A DNA stretch of 64,000 bases from W-Chloroflexi-9 sp045863195 (lineage in GTDB: Bacteria; Chloroflexota; Dehalococcoidia; UBA2979): the NCBI GenBank assembly GCA_045863195.1, contig BTUI01000001.1, positions 310,001-374,000 on the forward strand. Reading direction: 5' to 3'. Shown here one piece after another: positions 32,176 to 40,363 of this stretch. Positions within the stretch are counted from its first letter, which is position 1, and each line of letters begins with the position of its first letter. Position numbers and translations under genes: made by a program. The notes beneath the pieces were generated by a model. That model saw only the letters and a program-made list of their open reading frames with translations, was not told the DNA's origin and did not search any database.

Positions 32176-32595
32176 ATGAACACAACGACGGTCCTGATGG
32201 GTTCCCGGCCGGGGACGACACGGGCGGTGCTGATGCCCGTGGCCCTGGCCACGGACCCGCACGTGAGCGCGGAGGCGGTGCGCCTGTGGGCGCGCCTGGC
32301 CTCCGGCACGCCCTGGGAGGCGGAGGTGCACGGCCGCCTGGCCTGGGAGGAAGGCCACCCGCTGGCCCTCCGGGAAGAACTCGAGGCCCGCGGCTGGCTG
32401 GTGGTCGCCCGCGGCGAGGGCGTGACGGTGCTGGTGCTGATGCTCACCCGCAACGCGGACCCGCTGGAGGCGGTGCGCCAGGCGTTCCCGCAGGGCATCC
32501 CCGGCCTCCAGGACGGCCCGCACGGCCCCACGGACGGCGCGTCGGCCCACCCGGCCGCCTCGCGGCCGCTGCAGGGCTTCGGGGAGGCGGCGTGA
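32176..32595 (+). CDS. Phage putative wHTH protein
   Basis: A 139-residue soluble protein. The central part (about 24-85) resembles a winged-helix: VSAEAVRLWARLASGTPWEA, then LALREELEARGWLVVARG. The tail is Pro/Gly-rich. It is the first gene of the replication module after the 31987 hairpin, consistent with an early regulator. No family named. Confidence 0.55.
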   Translation: MNTTTVLMGSRPGTTRAVLMPVALATDPHVSAEAVRLWARLASGTPWEAEVHGRLAWEEGHPLALREELEARGWLVVARGEGVTVLVLMLTRNADPLEAVRQAFPQGIPGLQDGPHGPTDGASAHPAASRPLQGFGEAA

Positions 32596-32807
32596 TGCTC
32601 ACGGTGAAGGTCAACGTGCCGGCTCCCACGCCTCCACTGACGCTCCAGGCCTCGTACACGGGCGGGGGCGGCGCGGTGCTCACGCAGGGCGTCCACCGCA
32701 TCCAGATCGGCCCCGCGGAACTGCAGGAGGTGGCCGCCGGCTTCGCCGCCCTGGCCGCCTACCAGCGCGACCGCGCCGCGGCGCGCGGGACGGAGGTGGC
32801 CGCGTGA
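32595..32807 (+). CDS. Small phage protein
   Basis: A 70-residue soluble protein (MLTVKVNVPAPTPPLTLQAS...) with an N-terminal beta part and a C-terminal helix ending RGTEVAA. The stop is embedded in the GGAGGTGGCCGCGTGA cassette that also ends the initiator gene at 34110. Function unknown. Confidence 0.58.
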   Translation: MLTVKVNVPAPTPPLTLQASYTGGGGAVLTQGVHRIQIGPAELQEVAAGFAALAAYQRDRAAARGTEVAA

Positions 32808-33034
32808 GCAGCATGCTCTCAGAGGTAGAGGGGTGGGGCTTCCCGTTCCTCGCGCGCAAGGCTCACTACTTCGTGGACGGGCACTCGCTCTGCCGGAAGT
32901 GGCTGTACCTGGGTGAGCAGCAGGGGGACGCCGATTCGCCCGAGACGCCGGACGACTGCCCCGAATGCCGGAAGCGGCTCACCCGCCGGAAGGTCACCCC
33001 GCGACTCCCGCTGGACTCGGCGGGGGCCTCGTGA
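32804..33034 (+). CDS. Small phage zinc-binding protein
   Basis: A 76-residue protein with potential zinc ligands: H-Y-F-V-D-G-H-S-L-C near 21-30 and DCPECRKRL near 51-59, so a C/H pair plus C-x-x-C. Short basic stretch RKRLTRRK follows. It may bind nucleic acid. GTG start coupled to the upstream stop. Confidence 0.58.
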   Translation: MSSMLSEVEGWGFPFLARKAHYFVDGHSLCRKWLYLGEQQGDADSPETPDDCPECRKRLTRRKVTPRLPLDSAGAS

Positions 33035-34110
33035 GCGCCGTCGCGGAGGTGATCAACCCCTACCGGATGTTCACCGGGGCGTTCGTGCCGTGGTGGCTCC
33101 TGGAGCGCCCGGAGGTGGACCAGGGGGCAAAGCTCGCCTATGCGGTGCTCGCCCGGCACGCGGACCGGGACACCGGCGAGGCCTCCCCCACCGCGGAGAC
33201 GCTGGCCGCGGACCTGGGCGTGAGCACGCGCCAGGCGGCCCGCTACGTGGCCGATCTGGTGGCCGCCGGGCTGGTCGAAAGCGTGCGCCGAGGCCTGGGG
33301 CAACCGAACCTCTACCGCTTCCTCGCGCACCCCTGGATGGACGCGCCGCAGGCTTCCTCGCAGGCCTCGGAAGGCCTCGGGGAACCCTCGGCGGAAGCCT
33401 CGCGGGAGGCCTCCACGCGGACGCGCCGGCAGACCTCCGCCGTGGACACCGGCGTCCAACCTGACCGGACACATATGTCCACTCAGGACGTGACACGGAT
33501 GTCCACTCAAGAACGGACATCCGTGTCCGGTCATACATCCTCTGGTGAGACGGGATCAGAAGACGGGGAAGAGAGAGAGATTCTCTCTGCGCCGCTGACT
33601 GGACATGCAGGCCTGTTGTTCGCGGACCTGACGGAGGCTCTGCCGGACGTGCCGGCCTGGGAACTCCGGCGGTGGGTGCGTGAGCACGCGGACCTCCCGA
33701 TCGCGACGGCCCAGGCGTTGGCCGCCGCCGCGCGAGGGCGGCCCGTGAAGTCCGTGAAGTGGCTGGACGCGGCGTTGGAGCGCGGGATCGCGCCGCCGGC
33801 GGCCGGCGCGGCCGCCGGGGAGCGCTCTCCGCGGCGAGGGAACAACCCCTACGACGCCAACGTGGACTGGGGCTACTCCCGCGGCGAGGTCCGCGACGAA
33901 CTGGCCCCGGTCCCCGGCGAGACGTTCGAGGCGTACTGGACGCGCCTGGTGCCGTCGCGCCCGCTCCCGGCCGACCCCGCGACCGATTCGCTCTCGCGGC
34001 GGTTCTGGAACGTCTACCAGCGCTACGCGCGGGACTTCACCGGCGACACGGACGGCACCCGCGAGGGCATCCGCCAGCGCCGCGCGCGCGGGGCGGAGGT
34101 GGCCGCGTGA
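33031..34110 (+). CDS. Putative phage replication initiator (wHTH, internal origin)
   Basis: A 359-residue soluble protein. The N-terminal domain (about 5-105) is a replication-type winged helix: VPWWLLERPEVDQGAKLAYA, ADLGVSTRQAARYVADLVAAG. A disordered Ser/Thr/Asp-rich linker (about 110-190) is encoded by repeated DNA with iterons and inverted repeats. A C-terminal helical domain (about 190-355) includes LPIATAQALAAAARGRPVKS and RRFWNVYQRYARDF. Layout and embedded repeats parallel lambda O-type initiators. Initiator function is inferred; no DNA polymerase is present in the element, so host replisome use is expected. Confidence 0.65.
   Translation: MSAVAEVINPYRMFTGAFVPWWLLERPEVDQGAKLAYAVLARHADRDTGEASPTAETLAADLGVSTRQAARYVADLVAAGLVESVRRGLGQPNLYRFLAHPWMDAPQASSQASEGLGEPSAEASREASTRTRRQTSAVDTGVQPDRTHMSTQDVTRMSTQERTSVSGHTSSGETGSEDGEEREILSAPLTGHAGLLFADLTEALPDVPAWELRRWVREHADLPIATAQALAAAARGRPVKSVKWLDAALERGIAPPAAGAAAGERSPRRGNNPYDANVDWGYSRGEVRDELAPVPGETFEAYWTRLVPSRPLPADPATDSLSRRFWNVYQRYARDFTGDTDGTREGIRQRRARGAEVAA
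33462..33610. repeat. Iteron/inverted-repeat cluster, candidate phage origin
   Basis: Inside the initiator gene: direct repeats ATGTCCACTCA at 33475-33485 and 33499-33509 (24-bp period); a perfect 13-bp inverted pair GACACGGATGTCC (33492-33504) and GGACATCCGTGTC (33515-33527); the dyad GGACATATGTCC overlapping 33468-33480 in part; and a 15-nt palindrome AGAGAGATTCTCTCT at 33574-33588 in a locally AT-richer stretch. The encoded peptide is a low-complexity linker. Confidence 0.65.
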
Positions 34111-34469
34111 CGCCCTTCACGGACGCCGGCCGGAGGCGGGAGATTGCCGGTCGCCACGCACGGCGCGACCGGCGGCGCGCGGCCGTCCGCGAGCACGCGG
34201 CGGCCGGCCTGACCGTGGCCGAGATCATGGCTCGCCTGGACGCCGCAGGCATGGGCGTCACCCGCGAGATCGTCTGGCAGGACCTCCGCGCGCTGGGCAT
34301 CACCGCGCGCCGGCCGGAGCCCGCCGCACCCCTGCGCGAGCGCATCGCCCCGCTGGTGGCCGCTGGCCTCCCCGCGCCGGACATCGCGCTCCGGCTCCAA
34401 CTGGACGGGTGCGACGTGGGCCTGCGCGCCGTCCAGAAGCACGTCCGCCGCGTGCGAGGTGCCTCGTGA
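34107..34469 (+). CDS. Phage DNA-binding protein with two HTH-like segments
   Basis: A 120-residue basic protein. Two HTH-like units are visible: LTVAEIMARLDAAGMGVTRE (about 35-54) and LPAPDIALRLQLDGCDVGLR (about 90-110). The N-terminus is Arg-rich. It overlaps the initiator gene by GTGA and may be a transcription regulator or replication accessory factor. Confidence 0.6.
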   Translation: MTPFTDAGRRREIAGRHARRDRRRAAVREHAAAGLTVAEIMARLDAAGMGVTREIVWQDLRALGITARRPEPAAPLRERIAPLVAAGLPAPDIALRLQLDGCDVGLRAVQKHVRRVRGAS

Positions 34470-34747
34470 GCGCGGCGGTGGCGTGCGTGGCCCCGCTGCC
34501 GGAGGGCGGGACGTGCGGACGCCCGGCCGTCCGGCGCTGCACCCACGTGGCGTTTCCGGCCGCCGGGGGCCGCCTCGTCTGCGGCGAACCGCTCTGCGCG
34601 GACGTGGCGTGCGCCCGCAACCACTACGCGACGGAGGGCATGACGCGCCCCGAGTCGATCGACAACTGGCGACGCCTCCACCGCCGCGGCAACGCGGCCC
34701 GCGAGGCGCTGCACGGCGCGGCCCGTGGCCGCGGGACGGGACTGTGA
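34466..34747 (+). CDS. Small phage Cys-rich protein
   Basis: A 93-residue protein with six Cys residues (about 7-49: ...CVAPLPEGGTCGRPAVRRC..., then LVCGEPLCADVAC) plus His residues, suggesting a zinc-bound fold. The C-terminal third is basic (RRLHRRGNAAR). GTG start overlaps the previous stop. Function unknown. Confidence 0.58.
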   Translation: MSAAVACVAPLPEGGTCGRPAVRRCTHVAFPAAGGRLVCGEPLCADVACARNHYATEGMTRPESIDNWRRLHRRGNAAREALHGAARGRGTGL

Positions 34748-35205
34748 GCATGGGCACGATCCAGGACTTCCTCCGGGGCTTCCGGCGCGGCTTCGCGGCC
34801 GCTGACCCGCTCCCGCGCGTGCCGGTGGCGTGCGCGGTGGTGGTGTTCCTGGCCGGCATCGCCGCGGCGGCCGCCGGCGATCCGGCGGTGGGGGTGCTCT
34901 GCGGCATCCTGGCCGCGACGTTCGTGGAGGTGGCCGTCCTCCGCCGCGAGGTGCGCCGCGCCCGCGCTGCTCAGGCGCGTCAGGCCATGGACGCGGACTA
35001 CTGGATGGCGGAGTCGACGCGCCTCTCACAGATCGCGTCCGCGCTCAGGGTGGACATCATGGAGGGCCGCGGTCCCGTCCACATGATGCCGAGGGCCGGC
35101 GATCGATTCGGGGCGGTGCTCCCGTGCTGTAACCGCCCGCTCCGCGGCGAACGTGTGCACGCCGACGTCCGCCGCGTCACGTGCTGGGGACCGTCCCCGC
35201 GATGA
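34744..35205 (+). CDS. Phage membrane protein
   Basis: A 153-residue protein with two neighbouring TM helices (about 26-44 VPVACAVVVFLAGIAAAAAG; about 48-65 VGVLCGILAATFVEVAVL), then a charged helix and a Cys-containing tail. Start GTG 34744 is coupled to the upstream stop; ATG 34750 is an alternative. Function unknown. Confidence 0.6.
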   Translation: MSMGTIQDFLRGFRRGFAAADPLPRVPVACAVVVFLAGIAAAAAGDPAVGVLCGILAATFVEVAVLRREVRRARAAQARQAMDADYWMAESTRLSQIASALRVDIMEGRGPVHMMPRAGDRFGAVLPCCNRPLRGERVHADVRRVTCWGPSPR

Positions 35206-35642
35206 CGCGCGCGAACACCAACCCCACGGCGCGGCGGCTGCGCGAGGCGGGCGACCGGATCGCCCGCGCCGTCTCGCAACGCGGCGCGGCGCTGGGCGAT
35301 CCCGTGCTCTCGGAACTCTCGTGCTGCCACGCGACCGGCTACCGCGACCGCGCCGGCCAGCGCTTTGACCTGGACGGACGCGCGCACGTCTGCGCGCAGG
35401 AAGGGACCACGGACATGCCACTTCGCAACGTTGTCGGGCCGGAACCGACCACCGCGATCATCCTCGCCAACATGCGGCTGGCGGAGACGGGCGAACACCT
35501 CCGCAGCCTGCGCGACTGGCCCGGCGCGGACGACACGATCCGCGCGGCCGTGGCGGACGCGGGCGCGCACCTGGACGCCGCCGCCGAGGTGATGGCGCGG
35601 CTCCCCGACCTGATCGCGGAGCGCACGAGGGCGCTCGCGTGA
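35202..35642 (+). CDS. Phage hypothetical protein
   Basis: A 146-residue soluble helical protein. An internal ATG at 35415 follows GGAAGGGACC, so a 75-residue product (MPLRNVVGPEPTTAIILANM onward) could be made from the same frame, and the N-terminal part with SCCHATGYRDR would then be a separate or extended form. No domain recognised. ATGA-type overlap with both neighbours. Confidence 0.55.
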   Translation: MTRANTNPTARRLREAGDRIARAVSQRGAALGDPVLSELSCCHATGYRDRAGQRFDLDGRAHVCAQEGTTDMPLRNVVGPEPTTAIILANMRLAETGEHLRSLRDWPGADDTIRAAVADAGAHLDAAAEVMARLPDLIAERTRALA

Positions 35643-36124
35643 CCTCGCCGGCGCGGCCCGCCACGGTCGCGGTGCGCGAGAAGCAACCGCCGGCGCTGCC
35701 GCTGGCCGTGTGGCTCCCGCTGCACGGCCTCCGGCCCGCGCACCTCGGCGCGGACATCCCGCTCGCGGCGATCCTCCGCACGCGCATCCTCGCGCTCGGG
35801 GAGCGCCCGGCCTCCTGGACGTGGGACGGCGCGGCCGCGCTCGCGCGACACCGCGACTTCGAGGCCGCGCCGGGGAACGCGCAACACCTGTACCCGTTCG
35901 CGGCGGACCACACGATCGTCGCGCTCTGGCGCTGGTACGCGAGCAACCGCCCGGCGCTGGTGCGGATGCTCCGCCATGAACTCTGGCACCTGAACAACCG
36001 CGCGCCGGACGTGAACGGGGATCCGTTTCACGAGGCGCACGCGCGGGCGTTCGAGGTGCCATCCAACCGCGTCCCGTGGGCGTTGTTCCCCGCGGACACC
36101 AGGAACCCGCGCGCCGTGCGGTAA
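35639..36124 (+). CDS. Phage HExxH protein (putative metallopeptidase)
   Basis: A 161-residue protein with a zinc-protease signature at about 113-118 (LRHELWHL: H-E-L-W-H) followed by acidic/His positions in GDPFHEAHARAF. The rest is a small alpha fold with no TM. It may be a virion or lysis-related peptidase or an anti-defence factor; only the motif is seen. GTG start overlaps the previous stop. Confidence 0.58.
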   Translation: MTSPARPATVAVREKQPPALPLAVWLPLHGLRPAHLGADIPLAAILRTRILALGERPASWTWDGAAALARHRDFEAAPGNAQHLYPFAADHTIVALWRWYASNRPALVRMLRHELWHLNNRAPDVNGDPFHEAHARAFEVPSNRVPWALFPADTRNPRAVR

Positions 36125-36172
36125 CGGGGGCGCGGCGGCACCAAGCAACCGGGGCGGGGGCGAAACGGGAGC

Positions 36173-37021
36173 ATGATGGGCACGATCGACTTCACGTATC
36201 AGGGCAAACCGATCCAGCTGGTGGTGAGCGACCACGGCGTGATCGACGCCACCAACCTGTTCAACAACGCCACCTACATGAACGGCGGCGCGGCCGCCTG
36301 GACGATCCCCGCGAAGGCCCCGGCGCCGGTCGCGGACGTGCTGCACCACACCGCCGGCTGGTACGGCCCCCGGCTCACGGAGAAGGCCACGCCGGCGGAG
36401 GAGTGGGGGCAGATCGTCGCGCTCGCGCAGGACCACCGCGCGCGCTTCGGCATCGGCCCCGGCTACCACTACCTGGCGTTCCCCTCCGGCCGCGCCTGGG
36501 CGGTGGGCAAGTACGGCACGCACCGCGCGCACACCACCGGCCGCGAACCGACCACGCGCGAGCGCTGGAACGTGGTGGCGAAGGGCATCTGCGCGTTCGG
36601 CAACTTCGAGGCGGACGCGGTGCCGCGCGGCACCATCACCGCGATCCGGGCGATCCTCACGGACCTGCAATACATCCGCCGCGGGACGGTGCTGCCGCTC
36701 CACGAACACGGCCTGACCCCCACGGTGGACGCCGCCGGCGTCAAGCGCCCGCAGGCCACCGCGTGCCCCGGCCGCCACCTGGCCGCGGCGCGCGCCGCCG
36801 GTCAGATCACGGTGGCGACGTTCTCCGGCCTCGCGCCCGTCTACCAGCCGGACCGCTGGGGCGAGGGCTACGCCGCCGGCTACAAGCGCGGCCGCGCCGA
36901 CGAGGCGGTGCACGCGCACGACGCGATCGATGCGCTCACCGCGCGCCTGCGCGCCACCGTCGCCAACCCCCCGGCCCCGTCCGTGGTGCCCCCTGCGCCC
37001 GCGCTCGGCGGTGTCGCGTGA
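36173..37021 (+). CDS. N-acetylmuramoyl-L-alanine amidase (endolysin)
   Basis: Peptidoglycan hydrolase of 282 residues in the amidase_2/PGRP family. Zinc ligands are visible: VLHHTAGWYG (first His, about 58), a middle region with GIGPGYHYLAFPSG, and the late ATACPGRHL motif (about 197-204). The C-terminal 80 residues (GYAAGYKRGRADEAVHAHDA) are helical and could target the wall. No signal peptide, so release would need a holin. ATGs at 36173 and 36176 are both possible after AAACGGGAG. Confidence 0.85.
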   Translation: MMGTIDFTYQGKPIQLVVSDHGVIDATNLFNNATYMNGGAAAWTIPAKAPAPVADVLHHTAGWYGPRLTEKATPAEEWGQIVALAQDHRARFGIGPGYHYLAFPSGRAWAVGKYGTHRAHTTGREPTTRERWNVVAKGICAFGNFEADAVPRGTITAIRAILTDLQYIRRGTVLPLHEHGLTPTVDAAGVKRPQATACPGRHLAAARAAGQITVATFSGLAPVYQPDRWGEGYAAGYKRGRADEAVHAHDAIDALTARLRATVANPPAPSVVPPAPALGGVA

Positions 37022-37350
37022 CCCCGGTCAAGGGTGACCGGATGGCGTGGTGGCAGGCGGCCGGCCTCACGCTGCTGCTGCCGGGCTATACGCCGGTGCT
37101 GGTGACGTGCGCGGACTGCAACGCCCCGCTGGGCGTGCGCCAGGCCCCGCCCTCCACCGCGGCCCCGGCGGCGATCGAGGCCTACTACCGCGGCCTCGCG
37201 GAACTCGGCAACGCGCACAAGCCCCAGCACGCGGGCGGCTGGGACCCGCGCATCAACCTCATGGACGATCGCGCGCTCGCGGCGCGCGACACGCTCACCA
37301 ACCTGTTCGGCCGGAACTGGCCGGACGTGCTGAAAGGACTGGCGAAATGA
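37018..37350 (+). CDS. Phage hypothetical protein
   Basis: A 110-residue protein with a hydrophobic N-terminal stretch (about 10-27, WWQAAGLTLLLPGYTPVLV) and a CADC motif next to it. The C-terminus reads DVLKGLAK, shared with the gene at 29508, and the final bases GCGAAATGA start the next gene. Function unknown. Confidence 0.55.
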   Translation: MTPVKGDRMAWWQAAGLTLLLPGYTPVLVTCADCNAPLGVRQAPPSTAAPAAIEAYYRGLAELGNAHKPQHAGGWDPRINLMDDRALAARDTLTNLFGRNWPDVLKGLAK

Positions 37351-38204
37351 ACCGACACGGCGGCGAACCGGCCGCGGCCTACCCCACGCGCGTGGCCCCG
37401 GAACTCTCCAGCGTGACGGTGACGGTGCCTGCGGCCGCCTCTACCACGCTCGACACCGCGCGCCTGATCGCGCTCGTGCCGGACACCGGCGGCGAGGGTG
37501 GGGAGCGCATCATCATCGAGCGCATCATGGCCCAGGGGTGCCTCCCCACCGACCTCACGATCACGATGGACGGCCTGGACGCCTCCAGCCTCCGCGTGCC
37601 GCTGCCGCCGAACCTCCAGGCGGACCTCCGCGTGGTGGGCGAGGGCGCGAAGGGCGTCCAGGTCACCATCCGCAACTTGCGCCAGGCCGCCGTCCCCGTG
37701 ACGTTCTGGTATCGCGGCCGCGTGGCCGGCGCGGCTGGCGGCGCGCTGGCCGCGAGCAAGGTCACCACGCTCCCCGGCGCGACCATCACCACGCCGCTGC
37801 CAGACGTGGGCGGGCGCCCGCCCTACTACGACCGCGCCGCCACCACGCAACAGTCCACCTACGCGAACGCCTCCACGGCCGTGCACGCGGACACGGAGCG
37901 CTGGACCTACACCGTGCCGGTGGGGAAGAAAGCGCTGTTCGAGTCCGCGTTCGTGAGCGCGATCCAGCAGACCGCGGCGGCCGCCGCCGGCTGGGCCGCG
38001 ATCCGCATCCGCATCGCCACCACCACCTTCCTCCAGGCCGACCTTGTCGCCGGCACCACCGTGGGGGAACGCGCGGCGCTGACGATGGGGCCGGTGGGCT
38101 ACCTCCCGCCGGGGACGGTGGTGGACTGCCGCTCGTTCGACCTGAAAGCGGACGGCACCACGATCCTCCGCGGCGTGGCCCGCCTCACCCTGTTCGACTT
38201 CTAG
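37347..38204 (+). CDS. Phage beta-rich capsid-associated protein
   Basis: A 285-residue soluble protein made almost entirely of alternating beta strands (SVTVTVPAAASTTLDTARLI, DLTITMDGLDASSLRVPLPP, RLTLFDF at the end). No TM. Its size and pattern fit a jelly-roll capsid subunit or vertex/spike protein. With the protein at 27052 it could form a two-capsid-protein shell as in P23-77-type phages; which one is the main subunit cannot be decided from sequence alone. The start overlaps the upstream gene. Confidence 0.58.
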   Translation: MNRHGGEPAAAYPTRVAPELSSVTVTVPAAASTTLDTARLIALVPDTGGEGGERIIIERIMAQGCLPTDLTITMDGLDASSLRVPLPPNLQADLRVVGEGAKGVQVTIRNLRQAAVPVTFWYRGRVAGAAGGALAASKVTTLPGATITTPLPDVGGRPPYYDRAATTQQSTYANASTAVHADTERWTYTVPVGKKALFESAFVSAIQQTAAAAAGWAAIRIRIATTTFLQADLVAGTTVGERAALTMGPVGYLPPGTVVDCRSFDLKADGTTILRGVARLTLFDF

Positions 38205-38228
38205 ACCCCTGGGAAGGGACACCGACCG

Positions 38229-38630
38229 ATGGACCTCGTGCACCGCATCAAACTCCCGACCACGCTCACCCTGGACGGCGCGACCGCCGTGGCGCTCCCC
38301 TGGTACGACGGATTCATGTACGACGACGGCGGCGCGGCCGCGTGGGTGAACGTCCCCGCGGAGGACTGCCTGTGCAACTTCGGGGACGTGCCGGCCTGGC
38401 ACGCCTACCTCACCGACAAGTACGGGCCGCCGCAGAAGGTCACCGCCTGGGCGACGCTCGGGCAGGGGGAGGGGTGGGCCATCCCGCACGACGCCGCGCC
38501 GGTCCGCGACGGTGAGCGCCTGCGCGCGCGCATGGAGGACCGCTACGAGGACGCCCGCCCCGGCGCGCGTGTCGCGCTGGTGGCCGCCATGCGTGAGGCC
38601 GCGGAGGCGGCGCGCGAGGCGAAGGCCTAG
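38229..38630 (+). CDS. Phage hypothetical protein
   Basis: A 133-residue acidic soluble protein (MDLVHRIKLPTTLTLDGATA...). It ends in an Ala/Glu-rich helix (VAAMREAAEAAREAKA). AAGGGACACCGACC precedes ATG 38229. It follows the beta-rich capsid gene by 24 nt and may be a virion accessory protein. No family recognised. Confidence 0.55.
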   Translation: MDLVHRIKLPTTLTLDGATAVALPWYDGFMYDDGGAAAWVNVPAEDCLCNFGDVPAWHAYLTDKYGPPQKVTAWATLGQGEGWAIPHDAAPVRDGERLRARMEDRYEDARPGARVALVAAMREAAEAAREAKA

Positions 38631-38634
38631 CCCC

Positions 38635-39003
38635 ATGCCGAAACGGACGCTCACGCCCGCCCAGGCGCGCGCCCTGGCGGCCGCGCGGGAGAAGGCGCTG
38701 GAGAAGATGCGGACGGAAGGCACGGAGGCGCAACGCGCCGGCGGCCGGAAGTCCGTGGAGGTGCGGCGATCCCGCCGCGCCTCCGCTCCCGCGGCCGCCA
38801 CGCGGCCCAGGGGCGGCCCCGTACCGGGCGCAGCCGTGCCGAGGATCGAGGGCGTGCCGGCACCCGCGCCGCCCCCGTCCGCGGACGTGCCGGACCCGAC
38901 ACCCGCGCCGGCGGAGACGCCCCCGGCGCGGCCGGAGCGCCCCACCCCGCGCGGCGACCTCGCGAGGATCGGGGGGGCGCTCCGCCGGATCGTCGGGCGG
39001 TAG
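38635..39003 (+). CDS. Basic/Pro-rich phage protein
   Basis: A 122-residue protein with a basic helical N-terminus (LTPAQARALAAAREKALEKM), an Arg-rich patch (RRSRRAS), a Pro-rich linker (about 70-100) and a short basic C-terminal helix (RIGGALRRIVGR). Composition suggests contact with DNA or the inner membrane face. Function unknown. Confidence 0.55.
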   Translation: MPKRTLTPAQARALAAAREKALEKMRTEGTEAQRAGGRKSVEVRRSRRASAPAAATRPRGGPVPGAAVPRIEGVPAPAPPPSADVPDPTPAPAETPPARPERPTPRGDLARIGGALRRIVGR

Positions 39004-39065
39004 CCCCCGCGAGAACATATGTGCTGCTACACTGGCCGCGCGTAGGCCAGGGACGGAGGATCAAC

Positions 39066-39680
39066 ATGCCGACCATCACCTGGGCGGGCGTCCGCGTAGA
39101 CGAGGGACTCGCGCGCAAGGTGGACGCCGCCGCGGACGCTCACGCCGTGCCGCGCAACGTGGTCCGCGCGATCGTCCTGGCGGAGTCCGCCGGCCGCGCG
39201 GACGTGATCGCGCACGAGGCGGCCGCCACCCGCGGCGGCTACTCGGTGGGCCTCCTGCAACTCTACGACTTCGGCCAGGGGGCCGGCATGAGCGTGGCGG
39301 AACGGCAGGACCCGGACCGCAACCTCGCCGTGGGCGTGCCGCACATCGCGCGCGCCTGGCAGGCCACCACGCACCTCACCGGCGCGGAGCGCGTGCGCCG
39401 CACGGCCGCGCTCTCCGGCCACCCTGCGGACCCCACCGTCATGGCGCACGGCACGCCGCGCGTCCAGGCGGAGCGCGCGATCGAGCGCATCGTGGATCTC
39501 TGGCGCACGCTGGAGGGCGAGGCCCCGGACGCCGTGCCCGTCGCGTTCGCCGGCGTGGTGCCGTTCATGGACGGCCCGCAGGTCCAGCGGCTCGCGGAGC
39601 AAGGGGCCGGCTGGGTGCAGGCTCACCCGCTGGTCGCCGCCGGCGCGGCGCTCGCGCTCGCCGCGCTGATCGCGCTGTAG
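39066..39680 (+). CDS. Virion transglycosylase with C-terminal TM
   Basis: A 204-residue putative peptidoglycan-cutting enzyme. The SLT-like core (about 15-130) has catalytic Glu in IVLAESAGRADVIAHE and the GLLQLYDFG motif. A C-terminal TM helix (about 183-204, LVAAGAALALAALIAL) would anchor it in the virion membrane, as for the P7-type enzyme of PRD1. GGACGGAGGATCAAC precedes ATG 39066. Its TAG stop belongs to a TAGGAGGCCGCC cassette. Confidence 0.78.
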   Translation: MPTITWAGVRVDEGLARKVDAAADAHAVPRNVVRAIVLAESAGRADVIAHEAAATRGGYSVGLLQLYDFGQGAGMSVAERQDPDRNLAVGVPHIARAWQATTHLTGAERVRRTAALSGHPADPTVMAHGTPRVQAERAIERIVDLWRTLEGEAPDAVPVAFAGVVPFMDGPQVQRLAEQGAGWVQAHPLVAAGAALALAALIAL

Positions 39681-39690
39681 GAGGCCGCCC

Positions 39691-40359
39691 ATGCCAGCGC
39701 GCACCACGGCCCCCGCACCCGACACCAACACCCCCACGCCGCCGGCGGCGGAGGCGGACGCGGAGCGCACCATCCGCGCCGTCAACGCGCCGCCGGCGGA
39801 CGTGGCCCCGCTCCCCGCGCACCCTGACCCCTCCACGCCCAACGGCGGCCGCGCTGCGCCCGCGGGCGTGGAGGGCGAGGGCGCGGACGAGGCGGCGGAC
39901 GCCCTCGGCGCGCTCATCTCGCCGGACGTGATCGCGGGCGGCGTCTCCGCGCTGTTCGATGCCGTCGCGGTCCGCCGCGGTGACCACTGGCACCTCCAGG
40001 ACGGCGAGGCGGAGAACATCGCGGAACCGCTCGCGGAGGAACTGCGCGGCCTCGCGGAGCGCGCGCCGTTTCTCGTGGGCGCTGCTGATGCTGTGGGCGG
40101 AAACCGTCTCCGGCTCATCATGGCCATCGGCTTCGCCGTGGGGCCGCGCGTGATACTCGACCGGCAGATCGCGCGCGAGCGCGCGGACGCCGGCATCCGC
40201 GAGCGCGCCGCTGCGCGCCCCGAACCGTCCGGCACGGCCGCGCGCGACACCTCCGCGGACGAACTGGACCCGGCGGCGCTCGCCACCGCCGGCATGGAAG
40301 AACGCGACCCGGACGGGATGCCCGTCTCGCTGGCCGCGCGCCTGAATCGAGGGGGATAG
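39691..40359 (+). CDS. Phage hypothetical protein
   Basis: A 222-residue protein: disordered Pro/Ala/Asp-rich N-terminus (about 1-70), then a helical domain with a moderately hydrophobic segment (about 140-158, LRLIMAIGFAVGPRVILD) and an acidic tail. The tail could be a membrane-associated virion protein. No family recognised. Confidence 0.55.
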   Translation: MPARTTAPAPDTNTPTPPAAEADAERTIRAVNAPPADVAPLPAHPDPSTPNGGRAAPAGVEGEGADEAADALGALISPDVIAGGVSALFDAVAVRRGDHWHLQDGEAENIAEPLAEELRGLAERAPFLVGAADAVGGNRLRLIMAIGFAVGPRVILDRQIARERADAGIRERAAARPEPSGTAARDTSADELDPAALATAGMEERDPDGMPVSLAARLNRGG

Positions 40360-40363
40360 ACCC

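Noticed and set aside
35202..35642. Two separate genes instead of one 146-codon frame
   Set aside because: An internal ATG with a ribosome site at 35415 is suggestive, but the frame is continuous and the upstream start is coupled to its neighbour, so it is kept as one gene with an alternative start.
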